Below are positions 14,026 through 21,242 of a stretch of 21,242 bases of DNA, in pieces. Positions within the stretch are counted from its first letter, which is position 1, and the number at the start of each line of letters is the position of its first letter. A model generated the notes under the pieces. That model had not been told where the DNA came from. It searched no databases and saw only the letters and a list, made by a program, of their open reading frames with translations. This stretch comes from CAWDLX01 sp046728155 (lineage in GTDB: Bacteria; Actinomycetota; Actinomycetes; Mycobacteriales; Micromonosporaceae): assembly GCA_046728155.1 (NCBI GenBank), contig JBKPDY010000162.1, positions 1-21,242 of the forward strand, given 5' to 3'. The position numbers and the translations under genes were made by a program.

Positions 14026-17000
14026 CAGGCGCAGGTGAGGCGTCCGTTCGCCCAGTCTTGCAACGCCTTCGGCCCCGGATGGTTCAATGCCGTCGCCCGT
14101 TGCGCGTCGAGGTCGTCGACAGCGAGTTGGGACACGGTCCACGCGAGCGGCGCGGGCAGCCCCGGCGACGTGGTGGGGCTGATCACGACGAAGCGTCCGG
14201 TGCCGGTGGCGAGGTCGCATGGGGCTGGTTGGCCGGGGACGGCTCCGGTGAATGCGGCCGCCGCCAGTTGCTCCTCGGCCCGGTCGTCGAGTTCGTCGGG
14301 GCGCGATTTCGTCAGCGGCGGCACCAGGCCCTCCACCGTCCGCCCCCGCTGCGTGGGCGTGGCGACCTGCGCGTACGCGTTCTCCACCTCCAGGAACACC
14401 GGCACGATCGTGGCGTTCCCGCCTTGCTCGTTGTGCCGGATGATGAGTGGCTCCAGCCGTGGCCACAGCGAAAGAAGCATCCCGATGCCGGTGTCCTCGG
14501 CATACCCACCGTCCACAATGGCCGTTGAGCCGGTCTTTTCCTTCGGCTGGCCGGGGTCGACACAGTCGTACATCTGCCCCGACGGCGATACGTACGGGAA
14601 CCGGGCGGACAGCAGCGACGCGGTTGACCGGGACAGGCTGGTCGGGTTCGATCCGTCCGGGTCGCAGAGCACGTCGAGCAGGTCGGTGGTGACCGCCGCG
14701 TTGGATTGGTCCGCGCCGCCGGCCAGGCTCGCGCAGCCGACGCCGTGGGCTCGCGAATGAGGATCGGTGAGGCGCAGACCGCTGACGTTGAGCCGGCACC
14801 CGCTCTCGACCTGGGTCGCGGTGAGAAGCATCAGCGGCGTTGGACCGCCGAGACCCCAGGTGCCGGCGAAGAAGTCCTGGTCGAGTCCTGTCACGTGGGC
14901 CGAGAAGCTGTCTTCCAGCCGACGGGCGCGGTCCTCGCCGCCGAACCCGACAAACGCACGGGCGAGGTCGGTGGTGAGCATCCAGCTGAGCGGGCCGGTG
15001 AGAAAATCGGGTCGGCCGAGCTGACTGTCGTACCAGTCCGGTGCCCGCTGCCCGCCCAGGCCCGCTTCGTAGGCGAGGACGCCGAGGCTTCCCCCGGAGG
15101 CGCCGCCCATGGCGAAGATCCGGTCGGCGGGTGCGGCGTCGCAGCCCGCGACGGTTACCGTACGGTCGGCGCCGAAGAGCCGCGTCAGGGTCGACGCGGT
15201 CCAGTAGGCCGCCCGGATGCCCCCGCCCGGAGCCGCGATCAGGATGAGCGGGACGGCCTGCCCGGCGTGGCCGGCGCCGGCGCAGTTCGCGTCGACCCAT
15301 TCGTCGAAAGCCGTCGCCAGCACAACCCCGGTACGACCATCCGCAGTGGACAGTCCACTAGGGAGTGCCCCCTGACGGTGGACGTCGTGGGCCGAGCCGT
15401 TGTTGAGAACGAAGCTTGCGCCGACGAGCGCGACGGCGAGCAGGGTCGCCAAGGGTAGCCGGGTGAACCCGAGCCCCAGAAGACCAGGCGGCGCGGTGTG
15501 TGTCTCCGACCAACGCTGCGCCTCGCCGAGCGCGAGCATGACGGCGGAGAGGAAGGCGGCAACCACGAGGAACGCCGTCACCAGCGGCCAATGCAGGATG
15601 GCGCCGACGATGCTGCCGGCGAGCGCGACGGCGACGACGATGGCGCCGACCACGTACCTCCGCTCGAGCTGGTCCGGGGTCTGACTCAGCACTCCGTCCC
15701 ATCGTCGCAGCACAGCGCACCCTCCGACCGCGGCCAGCGGCGCGCCAAGCACGGCGATGGCGACGAAGGCGACGGCCAGCCCGAACACCGTGGTACGGGC
15801 CTGGTGCGAGAGCGGGAGCACGAGCATCACCGGCGCGTACGCGGTCGCGGCCAGCATGAGGACCGTCAACGGCGCGATGACCGCGAGTGCCCGAGCGCTG
15901 CGCCGGATGGCGATGATCTCCTCGTCCTCGGGCCGTCCGGCGTCGCGGCGCCTCGCCCGAAACGCTAACCGGGCCGCCTCCTCCTGCGTCTTGCCGCCGG
16001 TGATCGGCGTACGGAAGAGCAGCCAGCCCGCGACCAGAATCAGAACGGCGAGGCCGGTGAACGCGAAGATCTCCCGCCAGCCGAACCCGATGCCCAGCGC
16101 CGCTGTCACCAGGGCGACTCCCGCGAGCAGCACGGCCCAGCGCACCCTCGTGGGCTTCTCGTCATTTTCGGCAAGGATGACCCGTCGGGCGTAGAGCCAG
16201 ACGGCGAGACCGAGCATGACGCTGGAACCGAAGACCAACACTCCCGCGACGAGGCCCACGCCGTCGTCGAGCCAACGACGGGCCAGGTCGACCGCCTGCC
16301 CGGTGGGATCCTGGAGCAACAGCAGGGCGTAGAGAGCGATTGCCACCACAACGATCCGCAGACGCCACAGCGCGCGAGCCGTGCGCCGCAGCCAGGTCAT
16401 GAGCAGGCCCGTGTCGTGCAACAGGACGAGCAACAGCACGAGGCAGGCGGCGATGAGGACGAGCCTGGTGAGGTTGAACGCCCAGGCGACCCCGATCACC
16501 CAGCTCGGCACCGGGTTGCCGGCGACCGTCTCCTCGACGATGGACAACCGGAGCGAGTTCGCGATGGCGTCGGCGACCGCCGCGGCCACGGCCAGTAGGG
16601 GCCCGCGCCGCCAGTACGCCACCCGCCGGAGCCGGTCGCGCGCGGCCGGGTCGCCGCCGGCATTGGGCGGAAGATGCCGGCGCACCCTCCGCCATAGCAG
16701 GATCAGCACCGTCGCGTAGCTGATGAGAAACAGGTACTCGAGTGCGGTGTACGCGCGCGCGGTCCAGGCGATGAGGTCGTGGGTGAGCCGGTCGGACGAT
16801 GCGGTCGACCACATGGCGAGCAGGTCCTGGGTCCGGTCGACCACTCCCGGGCCGAATCCGCTCGCGACGGCCGCCAAGCCGCCGAACGAGCCGTCCGATG
16901 CGAGCTGGACCTCGGCGAGCAGGCCGCCGATCGTGTGCAGCACGAGGTAGAGGCCGAAGCCGAGGACCGCGAAGGGCAGTACCGCCGGGAGTCGCCGGTC

Positions 17001-17030
17001 ATGGTCCTGGGTCGCATTCGCCGCGGTCAC
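14025..17030 (-). CDS. Polytopic membrane protein with C-terminal patatin-like hydrolase domain
   Basis: 1001 residues. GTG 17030 is chosen because GGAGGA lies 5 nt upstream; the frame is open further but without a ribosome site. Residues 1-560 or so contain about 13 hydrophobic spans, separated near the middle by a charged cytoplasmic-type segment (FRARRRDAGRPEDEEI). The last 430 residues form a patatin-like acyl hydrolase: the oxyanion loop 'APGGGIRAAYW' (about 600), the nucleophile elbow 'GGASGGSLG' (G-x-S-x-G, about 641) and the catalytic Asp in 'IVDGGYAED' (about 840). Patatin-family enzymes cleave acyl esters of lipids with a Ser-Asp dyad, and all three motifs are intact. The hydrolase part contains eight Cys against about two in the membrane part, suggesting disulfides and an external location. 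Lipid substrate and partners are unknown. Confidence 0.85.
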   Translation of the reverse strand: MTAANATQDHDRRLPAVLPFAVLGFGLYLVLHTIGGLLAEVQLASDGSFGGLAAVASGFGPGVVDRTQDLLAMWSTASSDRLTHDLIAWTARAYTALEYLFLISYATVLILLWRRVRRHLPPNAGGDPAARDRLRRVAYWRRGPLLAVAAAVADAIANSLRLSIVEETVAGNPVPSWVIGVAWAFNLTRLVLIAACLVLLLVLLHDTGLLMTWLRRTARALWRLRIVVVAIALYALLLLQDPTGQAVDLARRWLDDGVGLVAGVLVFGSSVMLGLAVWLYARRVILAENDEKPTRVRWAVLLAGVALVTAALGIGFGWREIFAFTGLAVLILVAGWLLFRTPITGGKTQEEAARLAFRARRRDAGRPEDEEIIAIRRSARALAVIAPLTVLMLAATAYAPVMLVLPLSHQARTTVFGLAVAFVAIAVLGAPLAAVGGCAVLRRWDGVLSQTPDQLERRYVVGAIVVAVALAGSIVGAILHWPLVTAFLVVAAFLSAVMLALGEAQRWSETHTAPPGLLGLGFTRLPLATLLAVALVGASFVLNNGSAHDVHRQGALPSGLSTADGRTGVVLATAFDEWVDANCAGAGHAGQAVPLILIAAPGGGIRAAYWTASTLTRLFGADRTVTVAGCDAAPADRIFAMGGASGGSLGVLAYEAGLGGQRAPDWYDSQLGRPDFLTGPLSWMLTTDLARAFVGFGGEDRARRLEDSFSAHVTGLDQDFFAGTWGLGGPTPLMLLTATQVESGCRLNVSGLRLTDPHSRAHGVGCASLAGGADQSNAAVTTDLLDVLCDPDGSNPTSLSRSTASLLSARFPYVSPSGQMYDCVDPGQPKEKTGSTAIVDGGYAEDTGIGMLLSLWPRLEPLIIRHNEQGGNATIVPVFLEVENAYAQVATPTQRGRTVEGLVPPLTKSRPDELDDRAEEQLAAAAFTGAVPGQPAPCDLATGTGRFVVISPTTSPGLPAPLAWTVSQLAVDDLDAQRATALNHPGPKALQDWANGRLTCA

Positions 17031-17199
17031 CCGACTCCTCCGATCGATGCAGGTGACCAGACCGTACCGCCGGCGAGCGACAGGAACAGGTGACCAAACG
17101 GGCGATTGCGCTCCGGCCAACGTCGCGGCCGGCCACGACAGTGTCGGCAAGGTAGCCGGCTTGGCAGCTTCCATTGGTAGACCGTCCGGGGAAACCAAC

Positions 17200-17205
17200 T
17201 ACGCT
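17200..17205 (+). promoter_or_regulatory. -10 box (TACGCT) of a probable leaderless promoter
   Basis: TACGCT fits TANNNT and ends 7 nt before the GTG at 17213, with no SD in the gap. It favours this GTG over the in-frame TTG at 17174, which lies upstream of the box and so would be outside a leaderless transcript. Confidence 0.5.
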
Positions 17206-17212
17206 CGCGTTC

Positions 17213-18325
17213 GTGTCGTGGGACGTCGTCGTGGTCGGTGGCGGGCCGGCCGGGCTGACCGCGGCCCGGGTCGCGGCGGTCGCCGGCGTGCGGACACTCG
17301 TCCTCGAACGGGCCGCCCATCCGCGGTACAAGACGTGCGGAGGCGGGCTGATCGGCGCCTCGCTGTCGCACCTGCCGGCAGGATTCCAACTGCCGGTTCG
17401 CGACCGAATCGAGCGCATCGACGCGACATTGCGCGGTCGGCGTGGCTTCACCCGTACCGCATCCGATGGCGGCGTCCTGTCGATGGTGAACCGGTCGGAG
17501 TTCGACGCGGCGCTCAAGGCGGCCGCCGTCGCGGCCGGAGCGGAGATCCGTGAGCGCGCGACCGTCCGGTCGGTCGAACAGGCCGACGGGACAGTGAGTC
17601 TCCGCCTTGCCGACGGCGAGACTGTGCTCGCCGGTACGGTCATCGGGGCCGACGGAGCATCGGGCGTGACCGCGCGGCATGTGGGTGTCGTCGTCGACCA
17701 GGTCGACCTCGGTCTCGAGATCGAGCTGCCGGTCGGGGCGAACCGCGCCTCGCAGTGGCGGCACCGGGTGCTGCTCGACTGGGGGCCGGTTCCCGGCTCG
17801 TACGCCTGGGTCTTCCCCAAGGACGACATCCTCACGATCGGAGTCATCGCGAGCCGCGGCCGGGGTGACGAGACCCGGCGCTACCTCGCCGACTTCGTGT
17901 CGGCCCTCGGACTGACCGGGCTGCCGCCGTTGCACGACTCGGGCCATCTCACCCGTTGCCGGGCGGCGAGCTCGCCACTACGGCGCGACCGGGTCGTGGT
18001 GACCGGCGACGCCGCGGGCCTGCTCGACCCGTGGACCCGCGAGGGAATCAGCTACGCCCTGCGCTCCGGTGCGTTTGCCGGGGCCGCCGCCGGGGCCGAT
18101 GACCTCGCCGGCTACGAGCACGCCGTACAGTCCACCCTGGAGCCGGAGCTGGCTGCCGGCCGGCGGCTCTACCAAGTGTTCTGCCGGCATCCCGGCGCCA
18201 TGCATACGGCACTGGCGACACCGCCGGGATGGGCGTGGTTCATCCGCTTCTGCCGGGGCGACACGACGTATACCGGCCTCCTGCGCCACGCCAGCGTCCG
18301 GGCCGCCCTGGCCGCCCTGCGTTGA
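17213..18325 (+). CDS. Geranylgeranyl reductase-family FAD-dependent oxidoreductase
   Basis: 370 residues from GTG 17213, which puts the dinucleotide motif VVGGGPAGLTAA at residues 7-18 as is usual. The early motif 'YKTCGGGLIG' and the later 'GDAAGLLDPWTREGISYAL' (second FAD contact and active-site loop) are the landmarks of the geranylgeranyl reductase family. Members saturate isoprenoid chains of chlorophyll, archaeal lipids or, in actinobacteria, menaquinone side chains; other members act on different substrates. No prenyl or quinone genes are next to it, so the substrate remains open. It is divergent from the patatin-like gene with a 182-bp gap. Its stop codon lies inside a 17-bp tandem duplication. 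Confidence 0.87.
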   Translation: MSWDVVVVGGGPAGLTAARVAAVAGVRTLVLERAAHPRYKTCGGGLIGASLSHLPAGFQLPVRDRIERIDATLRGRRGFTRTASDGGVLSMVNRSEFDAALKAAAVAAGAEIRERATVRSVEQADGTVSLRLADGETVLAGTVIGADGASGVTARHVGVVVDQVDLGLEIELPVGANRASQWRHRVLLDWGPVPGSYAWVFPKDDILTIGVIASRGRGDETRRYLADFVSALGLTGLPPLHDSGHLTRCRAASSPLRRDRVVVTGDAAGLLDPWTREGISYALRSGAFAGAAAGADDLAGYEHAVQSTLEPELAAGRRLYQVFCRHPGAMHTALATPPGWAWFIRFCRGDTTYTGLLRHASVRAALAALR

Positions 18326-18370
18326 GGGCCGCCCTGCGTTGAGGAATGCGCCGGCCGCCGTGCGCTGAGG
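18311..18370 (+). repeat. 17-bp repeat, two perfect tandem copies and one degenerate copy
   Basis: The 17-mer GCCGCCCTGCGTTGAGG occurs at 18311-18327 and again directly at 18328-18344; a third copy with two changes is at 18354-18370 after 9 nt. The first copy contains the last codons and TGA of the reductase gene, so each copy reproduces its Ala-Ala-Leu-Arg-stop end. It looks like slippage duplication downstream of a gene end. Confidence 0.85.
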
Positions 18371-18440
18371 GACGCCCTGGTTGCCTGCTGCCGTTACCGT
18401 TGCAGCTCGAAGGGCACGGGGAGGCGAGGATGAGGCGCGG

Positions 18441-19760
18441 ATGGCCCAGCTGACGGTGCTGCGGGAGCGTCTGCACCAGACTCTGGACCCCGCCGAGCTC
18501 CGCGAGCGTCTGGCCGAGCGGGCGCGGACCACGCCCGGACGGCTCAACCTCTATCTCATCGTGCTGATCGCATTGGGGCTCCTGGCCGGCGTCGCCGCCG
18601 TGGTCGGCGTGGTGCAACGCTCCGACGCGGTTGACGCGGTCGCCACCCGCAGCGGGCCGCTCGCCATCACGGCCCAGGGGCTCTACCGCTCGCTCTCCGA
18701 TGCCGACGCGACAGCGGCTGCCGCCTTCCTCACCGTCGCCGAGCCGCCGCGGATACGCCAGCGATATCTGGACGACATCACGGCAGCCAGTTCCGCGCTC
18801 GCCTCGACGTCGGTCACGTCTGACGCGGAGCGGGGTCCGCTCGCCCGTATCGCCACCGCGCTTCCCGTCTACACCGGACTAGTGGAGACGGCGCGGACCC
18901 AGAACCGGCTGAACCTCCCGGTCGGCGCGGCGTACCTGCGAGAGGCCTCCGCACTGATGCGTGCGACGCTGCTGCCGGCGGCGAGCGACCTCTACCAGGT
19001 GGAGACGGTGCGTCTGGCCGATGAGCGGTCCCGCGCCGCGGGATTCCCGTGGCTCACGATCCCGGTCATCGTGCTGACCCTCGCCGGACTCGTCGTGGCT
19101 CAGCTGTATCTCGTCCGCCGCACCCGGCGGCTGATCAACGTCGGCGTGGCCGTCGCCACCGGCATCGGCCTCGTGCTGCTGATCTGGGTGACGGCATCCT
19201 GGGTCGGGGTGGCGAGCAACCTCGCGGCCGCTGACCGGAACGGCTCGGCCCAGGTGCAAGCGATGGCCCGGGCGCGAATCGCCGCCCTGCAAGCACGCGC
19301 CGACGAGGCTCTGACGCTTGTGGCCCGGGGCAGCGGTGGGGCGTTCGAGGACGACTTCAGGGCCAGGATGGCCGACCTCGTCGGAGCCGATGGTCGCGGC
19401 GGAATGCTGTCCGCCGCACAAGACGACGCCACGGACCCGACTGTCTCAGCCGCGCTCGCATCGGCGCGGGATGCGGCCGTGCGGTGGCGCAGCGGACACC
19501 AGAGGGTCCGTTCGCTCGACGACAGCGGCCAGTACACCGACGCGGTCGCGCTCGCCGTCGGCGCAGTCTCCACTTCGTTCGCAGGCGTCGACGACGAACT
19601 GCAGAAGGCCATCGCCGCGGCGGGAGCCGAGTTCGACGAACGGGCTCGCATTGCTTCCGACGCCCTGGCGGGGGCGGTGGTCGTCTGGCCCTTGCTCACG
19701 CTGGGTCTCCTGGCCGGACTCGCGGTCGGCCTGGAGCAACGGATCGGGGAGTACCGATGA
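18441..19760 (+). CDS. glnX: GlnX-like four-span membrane sensor protein
   Basis: 439 residues from ATG 18441, preceded by GAGG five bases upstream; the frame is open to a TTG at 18381 without a ribosome site. A charged amphipathic N terminus (about 1-34) is followed by span 1 (35-57), an external helical domain (about 60-200), spans 2 and 3 (about 201-223 and 231-258) joined by a short RRTRR loop, a second external helical domain, and span 4 (about 411-432) with a short cytoplasmic end. The layout of two external helical bundles resembles a duplicated chemoreceptor sensor. In mycobacteria the protein of this type works with the lipoprotein GlnH to sense external aspartate/glutamate and signal to the kinase PknG. 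The stop overlaps the glnH start (ATGA). Identification rests on topology and on the neighbour. Confidence 0.8.
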   Translation: MAQLTVLRERLHQTLDPAELRERLAERARTTPGRLNLYLIVLIALGLLAGVAAVVGVVQRSDAVDAVATRSGPLAITAQGLYRSLSDADATAAAAFLTVAEPPRIRQRYLDDITAASSALASTSVTSDAERGPLARIATALPVYTGLVETARTQNRLNLPVGAAYLREASALMRATLLPAASDLYQVETVRLADERSRAAGFPWLTIPVIVLTLAGLVVAQLYLVRRTRRLINVGVAVATGIGLVLLIWVTASWVGVASNLAAADRNGSAQVQAMARARIAALQARADEALTLVARGSGGAFEDDFRARMADLVGADGRGGMLSAAQDDATDPTVSAALASARDAAVRWRSGHQRVRSLDDSGQYTDAVALAVGAVSTSFAGVDDELQKAIAAAGAEFDERARIASDALAGAVVVWPLLTLGLLAGLAVGLEQRIGEYR

Positions 19761-20725
19761 CACGACGCGGACTCGCCGTCATCGCGACGCTGGCCCTGGT
19801 GCTGACCGCGTGCTCGGGCCCGCGACAATCCACATCGGAGAGTCGGGCCACGCTTCCACTCCCAGCGGGAGTTCAGGATCCGGCGGTCATCCCGTCCAGC
19901 GCCGCCGGCGCGGCCCCCGCGTGCAACCCCCTCGCGAGCCTGCGGCCGCCGGCGAGCCTGCCCGCGTCGAACGCGATGCCGGCGGGCACGTTCATGTCCA
20001 CGATCGCGGTACGCGGGCGCCTGATCGTGGGTGTTGACCAGAATAAGTACCTGTTCGGTTACCGCAACGCGACCACGGGCGAGATCGAGGGCTTCGATAT
20101 CGACCTTGCCCGCGCGGTCGCCGCGGCCATCTTCGGTACGGCTCACGACCACGTCCAGCTGGTCGCGATCACCCCCGCCCAGCGCATCCCCTTCGTGAGC
20201 ACGGGCAAGGTCGACCTGGTCGTCGACACGATGACGATGAACTGCGACCGCTGGCGGCAGGTGAGCTTCTCCAGCCAGTACTACGCGGCAGGTCAGAAGG
20301 TCATGGTACCCACGTCCTCCACCGCCAGGAGCATCGACGATCTGGGCGGACAGAAGGTGTGCGCCGTGGCCGGCAGCACGTCGATCGCGAACATCGCAGC
20401 GCGCCGGTCCAAGCCGATCCCGGTCTCCGTGCACGACTGGACCGACTGTCTGGTCATGCTCGAGCAGGGCCAGGTTGCGGCGATCTCCACCGACGACGCG
20501 ATTCTGAGCGGGCTGGCCAAGCAGGACCCGACCACCAAGGTCATCGGCGACCGGTTCACCCAGGAGCCCTACGGAATGGCCATCTCGAAGGACCATCCCG
20601 AGTTCGTCCGGTTCGTCAACGCCGTGCTGGCAAACCTCCGCGGCAACGGTGGATGGACCGCCCTGTACCAGAAGTGGTTGGGTACGCCCGTACCGCAACC
20701 GCCGGCCGCTGTCTACCAGGACTAG
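19757..20725 (+). CDS. glnH: GlnH-like amino-acid-binding lipoprotein (solute-binding family 3)
   Basis: 322 residues from ATG 19757, which overlaps the glnX stop and has GGGGAG about six bases upstream. A lipoprotein signal peptide (MTRRGLAVIATLALVLTAC) has its lipobox LTAC with the modified Cys at 19, placing the mature protein on the outer face of the membrane. A Pro/Ala/Ser linker leads to a solute-binding family 3 domain (about 75-310): 'LIVGVDQNKYLFGYRN', 'GEIEGFDIDLARAVAAAIFG', 'RIPFVSTGKVDLVVDTMTMN' and 'YGMAISKDHPEFVRFVNAVL'. The Arg and Asp of polar amino-acid binders are present. No permease or ATPase of an uptake system follows, which fits a sensing rather than transport role with GlnX. 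Confidence 0.9.
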   Translation: MTRRGLAVIATLALVLTACSGPRQSTSESRATLPLPAGVQDPAVIPSSAAGAAPACNPLASLRPPASLPASNAMPAGTFMSTIAVRGRLIVGVDQNKYLFGYRNATTGEIEGFDIDLARAVAAAIFGTAHDHVQLVAITPAQRIPFVSTGKVDLVVDTMTMNCDRWRQVSFSSQYYAAGQKVMVPTSSTARSIDDLGGQKVCAVAGSTSIANIAARRSKPIPVSVHDWTDCLVMLEQGQVAAISTDDAILSGLAKQDPTTKVIGDRFTQEPYGMAISKDHPEFVRFVNAVLANLRGNGGWTALYQKWLGTPVPQPPAAVYQD

Positions 20726-20727
20726 CC

Positions 20728-21242
20728 ATGGGCGAACGGGACCACGCAGTCAGCCGGGTGACCGGCCTCGGAGCTGCGTACGACCGCATAGCGGCAGCGA
20801 TGTACACGATGGACACCCATCCCGCCTGGACCCGGCTGCGCCGAGGCCTCGTCACGGGCCAGACGGCGATGGTCGGGGCAGCGTTGAGCCCCGAGGTCGA
20901 TCTGTTGTGGGCGTACTTCGGTGCCTTGGGCGAGAATCTCGAGCAGGCTCGGACACTGCTCGGCCGCTCCCGTTTCGGAAGTGTGCCGCCCGAACTGACG
21001 CGGGTGCTGACCGCTGCGGTTGTCGGGCTCGACCCGGCCGGTATGCCGGTGGACGCGACCGCCCGGCCCGTCACCCGGATCTCGCTGGGTGACCTGGCCG
21101 AGCGGACCGAGCGCCGATGCGCGGCTGTCCTCAGTCAACTCTCCGATGTGGACACCAGCGCGAATGCGGTGGCGGCGGGATACGTCGAGGCGAGCGCCGA
21201 GGTCGATGCGGTCGTGGCACTCGCCGCCCAGTTGGGCGAGCC
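20728..21242 (+). CDS. Unrecognised helical protein, third gene of the glnX-glnH operon, partial
   Basis: ATG 20728 starts 2 nt after the glnH stop and the frame is open for 171 codons to the window end. The visible part begins MGERDHAVSRVTGLGAAYDRI and appears to be mostly alpha-helical, with heptad-like stretches ('LWAYFGALGENLEQARTLLG', 'VAAGYVEASAEVDAVVALAAQLG'). It has no signal peptide, no membrane span and only one Cys, and no kinase motif in the part seen. Its position suggests a cytoplasmic partner of the GlnX-GlnH sensor, or a gene between them and pknG. I do not recognise the family. Confidence 0.75.
   Translation, partial: MGERDHAVSRVTGLGAAYDRIAAAMYTMDTHPAWTRLRRGLVTGQTAMVGAALSPEVDLLWAYFGALGENLEQARTLLGRSRFGSVPPELTRVLTAAVVGLDPAGMPVDATARPVTRISLGDLAERTERRCAAVLSQLSDVDTSANAVAAGYVEASAEVDAVVALAAQLGE

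Noticed and set aside
13852..15300. Long minus-strand frame of 482 residues
   Set aside because: Out-of-frame shadow of the patatin-like gene on the same strand; composition is Arg/Gly/Pro-rich with no domain.
18430..18453. Seven-residue ORF with a strong SD overlapping the glnX start
   Set aside because: It may be chance: the G-rich stretch also serves the glnX ATG at 18441 and nothing else supports such a short frame.
19100..20698. Minus-strand frame of 532 residues opposite glnX/glnH
   Set aside because: Antisense shadow in high-GC DNA; the plus-strand genes have signal peptide, domains and overlapping start/stop signals.

Overview
This is a high-GC window with the look of an actinobacterium, possibly Micromonosporaceae. 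Third codon positions are strongly G/C and many starts are GTG. Several genes have a TANNNT -10 box only 6-8 nt before the start codon and no Shine-Dalgarno (SD) sequence, the pattern of leaderless transcripts common in this phylum. The window ends in a GlnX-GlnH pair that in mycobacteria feeds amino-acid signals to the kinase PknG. The family assignment within Actinobacteria is inference.

Layout. 1-174: tail of an AMP-forming acyl-CoA synthetase-like enzyme. 179-1537 (-): membrane-anchored beta-propeller-like protein. 1721-2173 (+): a small protein made almost entirely of seven 17-residue repeats of the type L-T/D-Y-D-x-L-G-N/S-R. It is the least familiar item here. 2233-4689 (+): dimethylglycine/sarcosine dehydrogenase-like flavoenzyme. 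4806-6554 (+): full-length ABC exporter half-transporter. 6625-8148 (+): GT87-type membrane mannosyltransferase whose frame runs 324 nt antisense into a membrane-anchored FKBP isomerase (7825-8499, -). 8710-9395 (-): a vapBC toxin-antitoxin pair whose toxin lacks its first catalytic Asp. 9408-12443 (-): large YfhO-like membrane protein. 12503-12619 (+): possible small leader ORF overlapping the start of a pyridine nucleotide-disulfide oxidoreductase (12612-13970, +). 14025-17030 (-): multi-span membrane protein fused to a patatin-like hydrolase domain. 17213-18325 (+): geranylgeranyl-reductase-like flavoprotein. 18441-20725 (+): glnX-glnH, followed 2 nt later by an unrecognised gene that runs off the window.

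How the genes relate. Most are single-gene units in alternating orientation. Credible operons are vapB-vapC (stop and start share 4 nt), perhaps downstream of the YfhO gene, and glnX-glnH-unknown (ATGA overlap, then a 2-nt gap). Two GT-C-type membrane glycosyltransferase-like genes lie on either side of the FKBP/vapBC block, suggesting envelope polymer work, but they are not co-transcribed. No rRNA, tRNA, CRISPR array, transposase or integrase was seen, and no gene-free stretch exceeds about 185 bases.
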